DNA of 64,000 nucleotides, taken from Brevibacillus gelatini. GTDB lineage: Bacteria > Bacillota > Bacilli > Brevibacillales > Brevibacillaceae. The notes below the pieces were generated by a model. It ran no database searches. It saw only the letters and a program-made list of their open reading frames with translations, and was not told the DNA's origin. Below are positions 15,956-23,742 of this stretch, in pieces (position 1 is the stretch's first letter; each line of letters begins with the position of its first letter). The stretch is taken from NCBI RefSeq assembly GCF_003710935.1, contig NZ_RHHS01000013.1:62001-126000 (forward strand). Direction: 5' to 3'. A program made the position numbers and the translations under genes.

Positions 15956-16252
15956 ATCAATTATAGGATAACATATGTAAAATGTTTTTCAATTTATTAC
16001 CTCTAAATATTAGCGTTTTTGCCAATCACCAAATTAACATATGTCGGACAATTGACGTGTCAAAAGACACACCTTGTCCGAAGCCGATTCATCTCATGAC
16101 TGAAGTCACGAGTGTTCTCGGCTAATTCATAAATGGCTTTTAGCAGAGTTTTTTCGGTTGTATCATGTCCTACAATCACAGTAAAACCAGCAGCTTCAAG
16201 ATTGGCTACAATTGCATCGACATTAAACATAAGCATTACCTCTTTTCTGTAT

Positions 16253-16828
16253 TTAACTTAACTTCCAATCAAAGTAATCTCCGGCTCTGAAAAAGTTATT
16301 GTGCGTGTCTGCATTAGGGAGTCCATCTGGATGGGCTGGAGAAACAGGCATTGCCATTCCACATGAATGACACTTTATTTCTGTTGAATTTTCATAAATA
16401 TAATGATTTGCTCTATAATTACATATTACACAATGATACCTGCATCTATAACGTTTTCGCCCATCTGGATCTACCTTAATGCCTGTCCTAATCCATTCGG
16501 GTTGATCATCTGTTGTCTGATATACTTCCTTTAACTCCTCTGTATTTTGCAATCCTTCGATTAGACTTTGTTTGATTTCTTCACTCTTATGTACAATATC
16601 TTCTTTAGTTACATTTTCGATTGGATTTAGTTTCTCAAAGAAACTGCTACATGCTTTGCCTACCTGTTCAAATGTCTTAACCATCTCAAAAATATCTTTA
16701 TCTATGCTGAATAAGTTAAATACATTTTGTATGATGACAAGTTTGGATAAGTTATCTGCCTCCTTAAGTTCAAGTTCCACCTCTTTGCCTTTATCATCTT
16801 TGATATTGATTTTTACTGTTAAAGACAT
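16253..16828 (-). CDS. hypothetical protein with C-terminal zinc ribbon, 191 aa
   Basis: N-terminal ubiquitin-like-looking beta region (MSLTVKINIKDDKGKEVELE), helical middle, then CRYHCVIC ... IKCHSCGMAMPVSP (CxxC pairs, about 130-165). Probably a nucleic-acid or protein-binding accessory protein. GAGGTGATAGC before the ATG. Confidence 0.65.
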   Translation of the reverse strand: MSLTVKINIKDDKGKEVELELKEADNLSKLVIIQNVFNLFSIDKDIFEMVKTFEQVGKACSSFFEKLNPIENVTKEDIVHKSEEIKQSLIEGLQNTEELKEVYQTTDDQPEWIRTGIKVDPDGRKRYRCRYHCVICNYRANHYIYENSTEIKCHSCGMAMPVSPAHPDGLPNADTHNNFFRAGDYFDWKLS

Positions 16829-16889
16829 GCTATCACCTCAATGATGATTATAAGGCAAAGGGCAGCCAAAACCAAATACAACTTACATT

Positions 16890-17129
16890 TTATCCTAACT
16901 GTAAAATCTTGAACTTAACATCTGTACCCTCTAATAATTCACCAACATTGTAATTATGTCGATAATATCCCTTTTCATCTTTGGGATAATTCCAAAAACG
17001 TGAAAAATTACTTTTATCTATTGTATGAAATAATCTACTATTACTGTCCCATGTTAGCATTACTTCATAGCGTTCCCCAACATTCCAAAATCCATATGCA
17101 TCTTCAAGGCATTCTATTATAGCCTTCAT
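16890..17129 (-). CDS. hypothetical protein, 79 aa (paralogue A1)
   Basis: About 65% identical by eye to the 79-aa protein at 18633-18872 (shared VGE.YEV.LTWDSNSRL and FWNYPKD.KGYYRH), so an in-phage duplication. Beta-rich; function unknown. GGAGGGAATTTA before the ATG. Confidence 0.7.
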   Translation of the reverse strand: MKAIIECLEDAYGFWNVGERYEVMLTWDSNSRLFHTIDKSNFSRFWNYPKDEKGYYRHNYNVGELLEGTDVKFKILQLG

Positions 17130-17130
17130 T

Positions 17131-17164
17131 AAATTCCCTCCTTTCTAATCAAACCCTCATTTGA
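17131..17164 (-). repeat. example of the gene-junction repeat
   Basis: Between two genes the minus strand reads TAATCAAA - TGAGGG - TTTGATTA, then GAAAGGAGG. Variants of this 20-25-bp inverted or semi-inverted element, roughly ATAAAAGnnGATTTnATyrGAAAGGAG, occupy most gene junctions from 1.5 to 2 kb and from 13 to 33 kb (for example 17660-17686, 18873-18903, 22837-22868, 31460-31493, 32228-32284). Confidence 0.55.
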
Positions 17165-17383
17165 TTAAAATTGATATTCTTCCCATTCTTCCATATCTAC
17201 TTGTTCATCACATTTTCCACAATAAATAACATCTTCATAAAATCCATCTATGTTTTCAGGTTCAATGTCATAAACTATACCATGTCTTGATCCTTCTTTT
17301 AAGTCAATTCTTTGTTTTGCTGCAACCGACACCGTAACATAGAAAAATCTAGACTCTCCACATTTTTTGCAAGTGTATTTCAT
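17165..17383 (-). CDS. zinc-ribbon protein, 72 aa
   Basis: CKKCG at the N-terminus and CGKC near residue 55 form a Cys4 ribbon around a beta-rich middle; acidic C-terminus (MEEWEEYQF). GGAG before the ATG. Function unknown. Confidence 0.65.
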   Translation of the reverse strand: MKYTCKKCGESRFFYVTVSVAAKQRIDLKEGSRHGIVYDIEPENIDGFYEDVIYCGKCDEQVDMEEWEEYQF

Positions 17384-17404
17384 ACTATCTCCAACTTTCC
17401 TGAT

Positions 17405-17653
17405 TCATCCACTTACCACGTTCTTATAAGCCTTTTCGTAGCCCTTAACATCGCCTCTTTTGCTCCATTCATCATAGCAAGCATCAACTTGCCAATGATA
17501 ATCAGATCTTGGATTGTTAGCGGCATAAGCAGATAGCCAGATTTTATCTTCTGTTTCCTTAAGAAGAGATTCGTAATCCATGTTACTTAACTTTTCAAGG
17601 TATTCACTTTTTGGTCTACCGTAATTATCTTTACCTTCATAATTTCTGAGCAT
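17405..17653 (-). CDS. hypothetical protein, 82 aa (paralogue B1)
   Basis: Close paralogue of the protein at 23191-23439; both share NYG.PKSEYL and the block KIWLSA.AANNPRSDYHW. ATG chosen with GGAGG 8 nt upstream, matching the paralogue's start. Helical, unknown role. Confidence 0.7.
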   Translation of the reverse strand: MLRNYEGKDNYGRPKSEYLEKLSNMDYESLLKETEDKIWLSAYAANNPRSDYHWQVDACYDEWSKRGDVKGYEKAYKNVVSG

Positions 17654-17686
17654 CAACAAATCCTCCTTTTCCTATCAAATCCACTT

Positions 17687-18049
17687 TTATTGCAAACCAT
17701 CTAATGACGATGATTGGTCACAAAAATAGGCAGTTTCAATTAATGTAAATCTAATATAAACATCTGAGCCTCTTGTCCCTTGGTAAGCTCCATTAAAATC
17801 GGCATCAACAAATATTTTTCCTGTAATAGAACCTCCAATAACCTGATTCTCAAAATTCATATAATAATCTTCAGAAATAATCTCTAACTCATCTCCAAAA
17901 ACTAATTGCAATATAAATTTTAATTCTTTTAAATTACGCTTCCCTTTATAATAAACTAACTCCCCTTCATCATTTTCTTTCCATTTCTCTCTATTCCTGA
18001 AATACTGGCTTAAATTACGCTTTCTTTGTTCAAATTCTTTTGTATTCAA
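17687..18049 (-). CDS. hypothetical protein, 120 aa
   Basis: TTG start (AAGGGGG 10 nt upstream). Basic N-terminus, beta-rich middle and C-terminus. Unrecognised. Confidence 0.6.
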   Translation of the reverse strand: MNTKEFEQRKRNLSQYFRNREKWKENDEGELVYYKGKRNLKELKFILQLVFGDELEIISEDYYMNFENQVIGGSITGKIFVDADFNGAYQGTRGSDVYIRFTLIETAYFCDQSSSLDGLQ

Positions 18050-18166
18050 TGAACTATAACCCCCTTTTCGTTATTTCTCTAATGCTCCCATTTTATTATA
18101 TCATCATTATTCCCTATTTTCTTTCTGAAACGCTCATTTTATCAAACTTTTCCTAACAAACTCATT

Positions 18167-18604
18167 TTATTCACTTAAAATACATTCATGCCATCTAGTT
18201 TCAGAATACATACCTACATTAATACATGCTTTATCAATTTCTTTAAAATTATTTTGAAACCAATTAAGAAAGGATTTAACCTCTTTTGGATTAGCCACCT
18301 TTTTTGCCGATTCTATAGCTAAGAGTTTCATTTTATAATAAGAATTTCGATGCTTAAGCTTCTTGGGATCAGTTATAATTCTTTGCTCACTATCCCTGTA
18401 TTCAAATGCAAATATAGTGTTTGCAACCCATCCATGTCTCCCTTGATCAGAATAGTGAAAAAGGTTGCTTTCAAAATGGGTATTAAAATAAGATGCAATC
18501 ATATTAGATATGGTGTGGCACTTATTATTCATATTGGGATCGAAAATTTTAATAATATTAATTAAGCCAATTTCTACTTGTCGTAAAAATTCTAAATCCT
18601 TCAT
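18167..18604 (-). CDS. hypothetical protein, 145 aa
   Basis: Soluble, mixed fold, two Cys only. GAGGAAGTGAAAAT before the ATG. Unrecognised; the next gene upstream (18633) is a duplicated small protein. Confidence 0.6.
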   Translation of the reverse strand: MKDLEFLRQVEIGLINIIKIFDPNMNNKCHTISNMIASYFNTHFESNLFHYSDQGRHGWVANTIFAFEYRDSEQRIITDPKKLKHRNSYYKMKLLAIESAKKVANPKEVKSFLNWFQNNFKEIDKACINVGMYSETRWHECILSE

Positions 18605-18632
18605 ATTTTCACTTCCTCATTAAATTAACATT

Positions 18633-18872
18633 TCATCCTAATTGTATAATCTTAAATAATACCCCTGCTCCCTCAATTAATTCTCCAGTCTTATAATCAT
18701 GTCGATAATAACCCTTTTTATCTTTTGGATAATTCCAAAAGCGCTCAAATTTGTCCCTATCTGTTGTATGTAATAATCTACTATTGCTGTCCCATGTTAA
18801 AATTACTTCGTACTGTTCTCCAACTTTCCAGAGTTCATATTTAGTTTCAAGACATTCAATTACCGCATTCAT
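18633..18872 (-). CDS. hypothetical protein, 79 aa (paralogue A2)
   Basis: Paralogue of the protein at 16890-17129, same length and same WDSNSRL and NYPKD.KGYYRH blocks. The copies are 1.7 kb apart with three unrelated genes between them. Confidence 0.7.
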   Translation of the reverse strand: MNAVIECLETKYELWKVGEQYEVILTWDSNSRLLHTTDRDKFERFWNYPKDKKGYYRHDYKTGELIEGAGVLFKIIQLG

Positions 18873-18903
18873 TCATAACCATCCTTCCTATAAAATCCCC
18901 ATT

Positions 18904-19137
18904 TTATCGAATTATCTCTATATACTTTTCAAATGTATCATGGTCTAATTCAAAATAAGGAAACTCTAAATCAAAATTATAAAGTTTAATTGAATAAAAA
19001 TTCTTGCCTCCACCAAGAGGGAAGACTATTGCCTCTCCTTCGTATCCAACTTCTGCTCTCAATACTGAATCCTTGCTGGTCAAATTTTTAAGCGAGAATG
19101 ACTTAATAACTCTTACTTTAACTGTTTGCTTTTCCAT
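18904..19137 (-). CDS. hypothetical protein, 77 aa
   Basis: Beta-rich, starts MEKQTVKVRVIKSFS. AGGAGTGATTTATC before the ATG. Unrecognised. Confidence 0.6.
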   Translation of the reverse strand: MEKQTVKVRVIKSFSLKNLTSKDSVLRAEVGYEGEAIVFPLGGGKNFYSIKLYNFDLEFPYFELDHDTFEKYIEIIR

Positions 19138-19172
19138 GATAAATCACTCCTATATTCTTATGAAATACCATT

Positions 19173-19334
19173 TTAAAAGGATATATATTGTAATTCATCA
19201 TCAGTAAATCCAGCATATTCTCCATCAATAAATTCAAGTAGATTTAGCTTAATTCCATCAAGTGTTACTTGACCGTATTTTTTACCCACTTGGTTAAAAT
19301 AATTTGAGTCTCGGTTAATAACTTTGAATTTCAT
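19173..19334 (-). CDS. hypothetical protein, 53 aa
   Basis: Starts MKFKVINRDSNYFNQVGKKY; AAAGGAGAATG before the ATG. Looks like a small beta-barrel-type protein. Unrecognised. Confidence 0.6.
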   Translation of the reverse strand: MKFKVINRDSNYFNQVGKKYGQVTLDGIKLNLLEFIDGEYAGFTDDELQYISF

Positions 19335-19382
19335 ATAACATTCTCCTTTAGCTATGTTTTTTTCGATGAAATGCCAATTTGA

Positions 19383-19526
19383 TTAAATTTCCTTCAATAG
19401 ATTCTCTATATATTGAATTCGTTCATCAACTAGAACTGCAACATAGCCATTCATTGTTTTATACTCTTTTAAACTTTCTAACTCCTTTCTTAAATCCTCT
19501 TCAAATAGTTTAACAATTTGATTCAT
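19383..19526 (-). CDS. hypothetical helical protein, 47 aa
   Basis: Mostly one or two charged helices (KLFEEDLRKELESLKEYK). TGGAGGGGATG before the ATG. Unrecognised. Confidence 0.55.
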   Translation of the reverse strand: MNQIVKLFEEDLRKELESLKEYKTMNGYVAVLVDERIQYIENLLKEI

Positions 19527-19562
19527 GCCCACATCCCCTCCATTTTCAATCAAAACGATATT

Positions 19563-19748
19563 TCATTTACATTCTTCTGGTGATTTACCAACGCATTCCT
19601 CTTTAAAAGGAACACGAATTTGTTCACCAATCTTAATATTATCCAAGTAGTCTTTTTCATAAACTCCATTTCTCAATACAAGGATTGGTTGTCTTTCTGT
19701 CATTTTTAGTTCTCCAACTATTTCCCACTTTATTTCTTTGTCCCTCAT
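19563..19748 (-). CDS. hypothetical protein, 61 aa
   Basis: Charged, beta-rich, two Cys near the end (EECVGKSPEECK). AGGAGGTTAATTT before the ATG. Confidence 0.6.
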   Translation of the reverse strand: MRDKEIKWEIVGELKMTERQPILVLRNGVYEKDYLDNIKIGEQIRVPFKEECVGKSPEECK

Positions 19749-19881
19749 AAATTAACCTCCTATTTTCCATAAGCCGATATTTGATTATTATACTGGATCA
19801 TTTTCTTTATCTCGAAGAGTGTGAATTTGCTCATTCAGATCACTTTATATTTGTTTTAAATCAAAAATCACATCATTGCTT

Positions 19882-19998
19882 TTATTGTGAGTCAATTTCT
19901 TTAATGAGCAAACTTGCTTCGCTTAAATAATCTGCTGCCGCTCTTCTTGCCTCAACAGCCTCTGTAATATCTCGTTTCTTTTGACTTTGGTTTAACAT
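19882..19998 (-). CDS. hypothetical helical protein, 38 aa
   Basis: Single amphipathic helix (MLNQSQKKRDITEAVEARRA...). GCGAGGTGAATCC before the ATG. Unknown. Confidence 0.5.
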   Translation of the reverse strand: MLNQSQKKRDITEAVEARRAAADYLSEASLLIKEIDSQ

Positions 19999-20043
19999 TG
20001 GATTCACCTCGCTAAAAAATAATCAACTCGCGTTTATTAATGA

Positions 20044-20217
20044 TCATTTATTCATCGTTAACTGCCCAAAATGTCCACAATTCAAGCATAGACATGATGC
20101 AACCACTTCATAAAACTTTTCAACTTCGTATTCACCTGTCCAACGTGAATGAATAATGCGGTTAATATTCTGAGAATCGCATTTTTCACATTTCATTACA
20201 ACACTATGATTAGACAT
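20044..20217 (-). CDS. zinc-ribbon protein, 57 aa
   Basis: CEKC at residue 10 and CLNCGHFG near residue 44 make a Cys4 ribbon; the middle is beta-rich. A weak GGGG site precedes the ATG. Confidence 0.6.
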   Translation of the reverse strand: MSNHSVVMKCEKCDSQNINRIIHSRWTGEYEVEKFYEVVASCLCLNCGHFGQLTMNK

Positions 20218-20244
20218 AAATTGAACCCCATCTTCCTAATCAAA

Positions 20245-20616
20245 TTACCTTTTCATTTGTTTTTCTTCTATCTCTTTGATTGCTTCTTCTTCGCGTTTAA
20301 TCATTTGTTTTGCAAGTTTAAGCATGCGTTTGCGGTTTTCAATACTTGTTGAATCATTACCCCATCCGATAATATTTAGTGAATTTTGATAAGCAATGAA
20401 CATTCGTGGATCGTCAGCATGATGCGCTTTCGCAACCAATACATTATTGCAATGATTACCAATACCAAATGAATTAATGTTGTTTTGTTCAACACGCCCC
20501 AGATATCTTCTATATCCATTCATTCCCTCGTCAATTGCTTCAATAAATTCTTTAGGGTACTTTTCAATTTGATCCCATCCATCGTTCAGAATAGTAATTG
20601 TAGTCATATATCCCAT
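20245..20616 (-). CDS. hypothetical protein, 123 aa
   Basis: Start set at MGYMTTITIL (GGAGAG 7 nt upstream). N-terminal two-thirds contain H-H and GNHCNNVLVAKAHHADDP, then a basic helical tail (KEIEEKQMKR). The pattern resembles small phage proteins of unknown function; no enzymatic motif is certain. Confidence 0.6.
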   Translation of the reverse strand: MGYMTTITILNDGWDQIEKYPKEFIEAIDEGMNGYRRYLGRVEQNNINSFGIGNHCNNVLVAKAHHADDPRMFIAYQNSLNIIGWGNDSTSIENRKRMLKLAKQMIKREEEAIKEIEEKQMKR

Positions 20617-20649
20617 ATTCAAACTCTCCATTTTAATCAAATCTTGTTT

Positions 20650-20877
20650 TCATTTATTGTTTTTAAAGCGCTGTAATTCTTCTTGTTCCTGACGAATCAA
20701 TTCCTTACTTACCTTGCCTATTTCGCTATCAGAGATGTCGCGTTCATTCATGAATGCCTCGTGTTGCAATCTCCAGTATTTTTCTCGAATTTTTCTTATC
20801 TCTGAATTTTGAATACGACTTATTTCATCTTGGTTCAATACTTCTTTAAATTGCTTTTCTTCGCTCAAATAATTCAT
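20650..20877 (-). CDS. hypothetical helical protein, 75 aa
   Basis: Start at MNYLSEEKQF with GGAGG 10 nt upstream. Highly charged helix throughout, possibly coiled coil. Unknown. Confidence 0.6.
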   Translation of the reverse strand: MNYLSEEKQFKEVLNQDEISRIQNSEIRKIREKYWRLQHEAFMNERDISDSEIGKVSKELIRQEQEELQRFKNNK

Positions 20878-20908
20878 TTTCAAAAAACCTCCTTATGAAA
20901 TCACCGTT

Positions 20909-21157
20909 TTATGCTGTTGCAGTTTTTACTTCAATAGCACAATTCTTACATATCAGCTTGCCTTTAAAATAAATTGTGTCATCTGCATTACCGCAAAACA
21001 AACAAGATGGCTGATATTTCTTCAGAATGATCTGCTCCCCATCCACATAAATCTCTAGAGCGTCTTTGATGTTGATATCAAAGGTGTCCCTTAGTTCTTT
21101 TGGTAGAACAATACGTCCCAATTCATCCACTTTTCTAACTATACCAGTTGCTTTCAT
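20909..21157 (-). CDS. AbrB-family transition regulator with zinc ribbon
   Basis: 82 aa. Residues 1-52 are an AbrB swapped-hairpin DNA-binding domain nearly word-for-word Bacillus AbrB/Abh (KATGIVRKVDELGRIVLPKE ... DALEIYVDGEQIILKKY). The usual AbrB multimerisation tail is replaced by CLFCG ... CKNC, a zinc ribbon. By family it binds AT-rich promoters; a phage copy could mimic or override the host's transition-state control. Regulation not visible. Confidence 0.88.
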   Translation of the reverse strand: MKATGIVRKVDELGRIVLPKELRDTFDINIKDALEIYVDGEQIILKKYQPSCLFCGNADDTIYFKGKLICKNCAIEVKTATA

Positions 21158-21177
21158 TGCATCATCCCCTTTTCAAA

Positions 21178-21369
21178 TTAACTATTGTAATAAGACCCCT
21201 TTATCTCAGACGAGATAGTTTGCAAACGCTCAATGAAAACATCCAATTGGGAAACCGTTGAAAATCTCAGAATCGTTGTTCCGATATGAACAAGTACACA
21301 TTCATCAACAACGTCTCCATCTTTGTCGTATTGATTCACGCTGAAAGTTGCATCACTATATACACTCAT
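21178..21369 (-). CDS. hypothetical protein, 63 aa
   Basis: Beta-rich with a helical end; GGGAGGAACTTT before the ATG. Unrecognised. Confidence 0.6.
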   Translation of the reverse strand: MSVYSDATFSVNQYDKDGDVVDECVLVHIGTTILRFSTVSQLDVFIERLQTISSEIKGSYYNS

Positions 21370-21403
21370 AAAGTTCCTCCCTATTTACTTAATACACAGT
21401 TTG

Positions 21404-21841
21404 TTAAGACCGCCATAACCCGAGTTCTTTCAACGTGTTGCGGGCAAGTTCCCAATCACTCAATCCGATCTCTCTTCCGTCACTAGCGTACCACCGTAAA
21501 GCATGGACAAGTTTCTCGTATCCGGCGTCAGCTGCGGCAACCACCCTGACATTCTCTGCTTTCAACCGTTCGATCTCCGCTTTCAATCGCTTGACTACAT
21601 CCCGATAAAGTTTGCAGTCGTCTTCCAAGTCTTTTTCGATCCGCATATAGAATTCAATCACTCTTGCCCGGGCTTCGTTCAGCTCGTTTGCTGCCTTCTC
21701 AGCGCACAGTAACCGCATCAACGCCCTGTGTACTGAGCCATGCGGATTGTGATACTGCAAAAGAGTCTCGATATCCTTACGTTCCTCTTCTTTGAGCGGT
21801 CGATCCCATCCAAATGCCTTTCCTTCAGTGTAGATGCTCAT
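21404..21841 (-). CDS. GC-richer coiled-coil protein, 145 aa
   Basis: Helical with a clear heptad stretch (LKAEIERLKAENVRVVAA, about 85-110) after a Cys-containing helical region, ending in a W-rich part (WYASDGREIGLSDWELARN). Base composition (near 50% GC, CGx codons) is plainly unlike its AT-rich neighbours, which suggests recent arrival from another genome. GGGAGGGG before the ATG. Function unknown. Confidence 0.7.
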   Translation of the reverse strand: MSIYTEGKAFGWDRPLKEEERKDIETLLQYHNPHGSVHRALMRLLCAEKAANELNEARARVIEFYMRIEKDLEDDCKLYRDVVKRLKAEIERLKAENVRVVAAADAGYEKLVHALRWYASDGREIGLSDWELARNTLKELGLWRS

Positions 21842-21892
21842 ACTTTCCCCTCCCGATTATCAAACTGAGCATTTTGTAAAATTACTTATCAC

Positions 21893-22228
21893 TCAGTGAA
21901 GAAGCACAGTATCACTGGTAGACGTATCTGCATATTGAATGATTACTCCATACTTTCTTAGATCCGATTCGATCCTTGATAGTTCATTGGTGTCACGAGA
22001 AAACCGAGAAGGCTCAACCGCGATCACTCTTTCTAGTGCATTGTGCCTTGCGACTTCAAACATGGCAGCAATTCCATCTCTATCATTTTCTAATCCTGAT
22101 ACCCCATTGTCAGTGAAGAAAATGACTTTCCTACCTTTTTCAATTAGCATTAGACATTTCTCTTTTTGGAGTTTAATTGCTTCTTCGTCTTTTGTTGCAG
22201 TTCTTGAGTATACTCCGATCATTTTCAT
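21893..22228 (-). CDS. serine-recombinase catalytic domain with Ser changed to Ala
   Basis: 111 aa, only the resolvase catalytic domain (VSGLENDRDGIAAMF ... VEPSRFSRDTNELSRI), with no DNA-binding region. Where the family has Y-x-R-V-S-T this reads YSRTAT, so the nucleophile is Ala by the obvious alignment. It is probably not a recombinase but a regulator or partner of one. SPbeta integrates with a large serine recombinase (SprA), so an interaction with such an enzyme is possible. ATG with GGGGGAGATGGG upstream. Confidence 0.7.
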   Translation of the reverse strand: MKMIGVYSRTATKDEEAIKLQKEKCLMLIEKGRKVIFFTDNGVSGLENDRDGIAAMFEVARHNALERVIAVEPSRFSRDTNELSRIESDLRKYGVIIQYADTSTSDTVLLH

Positions 22229-22252
22229 AATCCCATCTCCCCCTTCAAATCT

Positions 22253-22615
22253 TCATTTTATGGCAAAATTATGCGTCCAAATCATTAACATTATTCCTAC
22301 AAATGCCGCAACAGCACAAAACCCAATAACTGAAAAATAAAATATACTTAACTTAGCTATCTCCTCTTCCGTCATTGACTTGACATCAAAAGATCCTTTG
22401 ATAAGCACCTGTAGAGGATAAGCAATTAATAAAGTAAGAAACACTGCTCCAAATACCGCACCCACTGACAACAAGATTTTCAACCCGATTTGGTTCGCAA
22501 TTTCACTGTAAGTATTAATAATTGTAAAAACAGCAACTGCTGAAACGCCAAATATTGAGCATAGTGCAGCAACGATATTTAATACTCTTTCAAAAAAAGC
22601 AAACTTTGCTTTCAT
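22253..22615 (-). CDS. membrane protein with three helices, 120 aa
   Basis: Hydrophobic helices at about 10-35, 42-70 and 88-112, separated by a charged loop (KSMTEEEIAK). No signal peptide. Unknown role; could be a superinfection-exclusion or other lysogen-expressed protein. Confidence 0.65.
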   Translation of the reverse strand: MKAKFAFFERVLNIVAALCSIFGVSAVAVFTIINTYSEIANQIGLKILLSVGAVFGAVFLTLLIAYPLQVLIKGSFDVKSMTEEEIAKLSIFYFSVIGFCAVAAFVGIMLMIWTHNFAIK

Positions 22616-22644
22616 ACTCTCACCTTTTGTTTAAAAACCATCTT

Positions 22645-22836
22645 TCATTCGGTTTCTTGTTGTCCATATGACCATCTATCATCAATAAATTGTTTCAGTC
22701 GTTTCAACTCTTGTGCTCTGTTATTTGCATTTTCAAATCCATGTTGATTCCCTTGCTTCTTAAAATCTTCGGCAAAATGCTCCAACTGAGCAATACGTAC
22801 AACAATCTCTTCAATAATATCTTCAATTTTCAACAT
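22645..22836 (-). CDS. hypothetical helical protein, 63 aa
   Basis: Charged helices (IIEEIVVRIAQLEHFAEDFKK), possible coiled coil. Followed downstream by the membrane protein gene. AAAGGAGCGG before the ATG. Confidence 0.6.
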   Translation of the reverse strand: MLKIEDIIEEIVVRIAQLEHFAEDFKKQGNQHGFENANNRAQELKRLKQFIDDRWSYGQQETE

Positions 22837-22868
22837 ATAAACCGCTCCTTTCTGATGAAAATCTTCTT

Positions 22869-23147
22869 TTATCGAATTACTATTTGAAATTCACCTGTAT
22901 CTTGATTTTTCTCTAAAGTATATTTCTGTTGATCACTGTAAAACACCAGTTGTCTCATATTGCTGTTTTGTCGATCTATTTCGTATGGCTTTTGCCAAGT
23001 GTGCTGTAAATATGACTCCGACTTAGCGAGAAAATCTGCTTCTTCATGTCGTTTTTCAAGTGGGAAAATAACCAACCCAAGTAGTAAAGCAATCGAAACA
23101 GGAAAATATATTGGGAACCAACTGATTAGCTGATTTTTAATCTGCAT
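22869..23147 (-). CDS. single-pass membrane protein, 92 aa
   Basis: One N-terminal membrane helix (about 8-28), then an extracytoplasmic or cytoplasmic domain of about 60 aa rich in Gln and charged residues. GAGGTAGG precedes the start. Unknown. Confidence 0.6.
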   Translation of the reverse strand: MQIKNQLISWFPIYFPVSIALLLGLVIFPLEKRHEEADFLAKSESYLQHTWQKPYEIDRQNSNMRQLVFYSDQQKYTLEKNQDTGEFQIVIR

Positions 23148-23190
23148 TAGTTCCTACCTCAAATCTTGATAAATTTCTCCTTTTATCGTG

Positions 23191-23439
23191 TTATTGATTG
23201 GCTGCACGTTTCCACGCTTTTTCATAACCACCCACATCATTACGTTTAACCCATTCATCATAACAAGCATCACATTGCCAATGATAATCTGATCTGGGGT
23301 TGTTTGCTGCGAATGCTGATAACCAAATTTTTTGTTCAGTTTCCTCTAGTAATTCTTCTCTGCTCATACCTGCTATTTTACTCAAATATTCGCTCTTCGG
23401 TTTTCCATAGTTATCATTACCTTCATACTTTCTCAACAC
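23191..23439 (-). CDS. hypothetical protein, 82 aa (paralogue B2)
   Basis: Paralogue of 17405-17653 (KIWLSAFAANNPRSDYHWQC). GTG start with GGGAGTG upstream. It has an extra CxxC-like CDAC, which the other copy replaces with VDAC. Confidence 0.7.
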   Translation of the reverse strand: MLRKYEGNDNYGKPKSEYLSKIAGMSREELLEETEQKIWLSAFAANNPRSDYHWQCDACYDEWVKRNDVGGYEKAWKRAANQ

Positions 23440-23482
23440 TTTAAATCACTCCCAATCAAATATTGAATTTATAGAATTTGAT

Positions 23483-23698
23483 TTATAGATCCATCAATGT
23501 TCGTTTTCCTTCATCCGTCAATCGTATTGCTCCATGTAAGAACCTGTTATAGTGATATTCTTCAATTAACTTAAGTTTAACCAAGGATTCAACTGTTCTT
23601 GTGTTATAAGCATCTTTGGGATGATGTTTCTCGCCATCATGATATGGTTTTGAAAGTTGAAACAACAACAATTGCTGCGCATTAGTCAATTTATACAA
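23483..23698 (-). CDS. winged-helix-like protein, 71 aa
   Basis: TTG start with AAGGAGACATTC upstream. The order helix - helix - TVESLVKLKLIEEYHY - hairpin GAIRLTDEGKRTL is that of a small winged helix. Likely DNA-binding; target unknown. Confidence 0.55.
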   Translation of the reverse strand: MYKLTNAQQLLLFQLSKPYHDGEKHHPKDAYNTRTVESLVKLKLIEEYHYNRFLHGAIRLTDEGKRTLMDL

Positions 23699-23742
23699 AC
23701 TGAATGTCTCCTTCTCAATCGAATATTAATTTTTAAATAGAA

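Larger units (their letters stand above)
14325..16118 (-). mobile_element. IS200/IS605-family element with tnpA and tnpB
   Basis: Both ends carry the family's imperfect hairpins: CTCGTGACTTCAGTCATGAG at 16112-16093 and CTCGTGGCTTTAGCCATGAG at 14350-14331 on the minus strand. There are no terminal inverted repeats or target duplication, as expected for single-strand peel-and-paste transposition. Exact borders (plus or minus about 8 bp) are not certain. It interrupts a phage gene, so it inserted after the phage acquired that gene. Confidence 0.85.
14008..16230 (-). pseudogene. gene split by the IS200/IS605 insertion
   Basis: The 5' part (16230 to about 16122) has a good ribosome site and encodes MFNVDAIVANLEAAGFTVIV ... 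KAIYEL. The 3' part (about 14325 to 14008) continues as an open frame ending ..DDSFRLFNP. The transposon lies between them, so the original protein (about 140 aa) is broken. A short read-through frame from the 5' part ends inside the element. Function unknown. Confidence 0.75.

Noticed and set aside
19760-19834. 24-codon minus-strand frame MSKFTLFEIKKM...
   Set aside because: Weak ribosome site. A neighbouring frame (DLNEQIHTLRDKENDPV) also looks protein-like, so this may be a frameshifted relic; neither frame can be supported as a gene.
22253-22615. Holin call for the small membrane proteins (22253, 33288, 47667)
   Set aside because: None lies next to a lysin gene or in the late arm; membrane helices alone are not enough.
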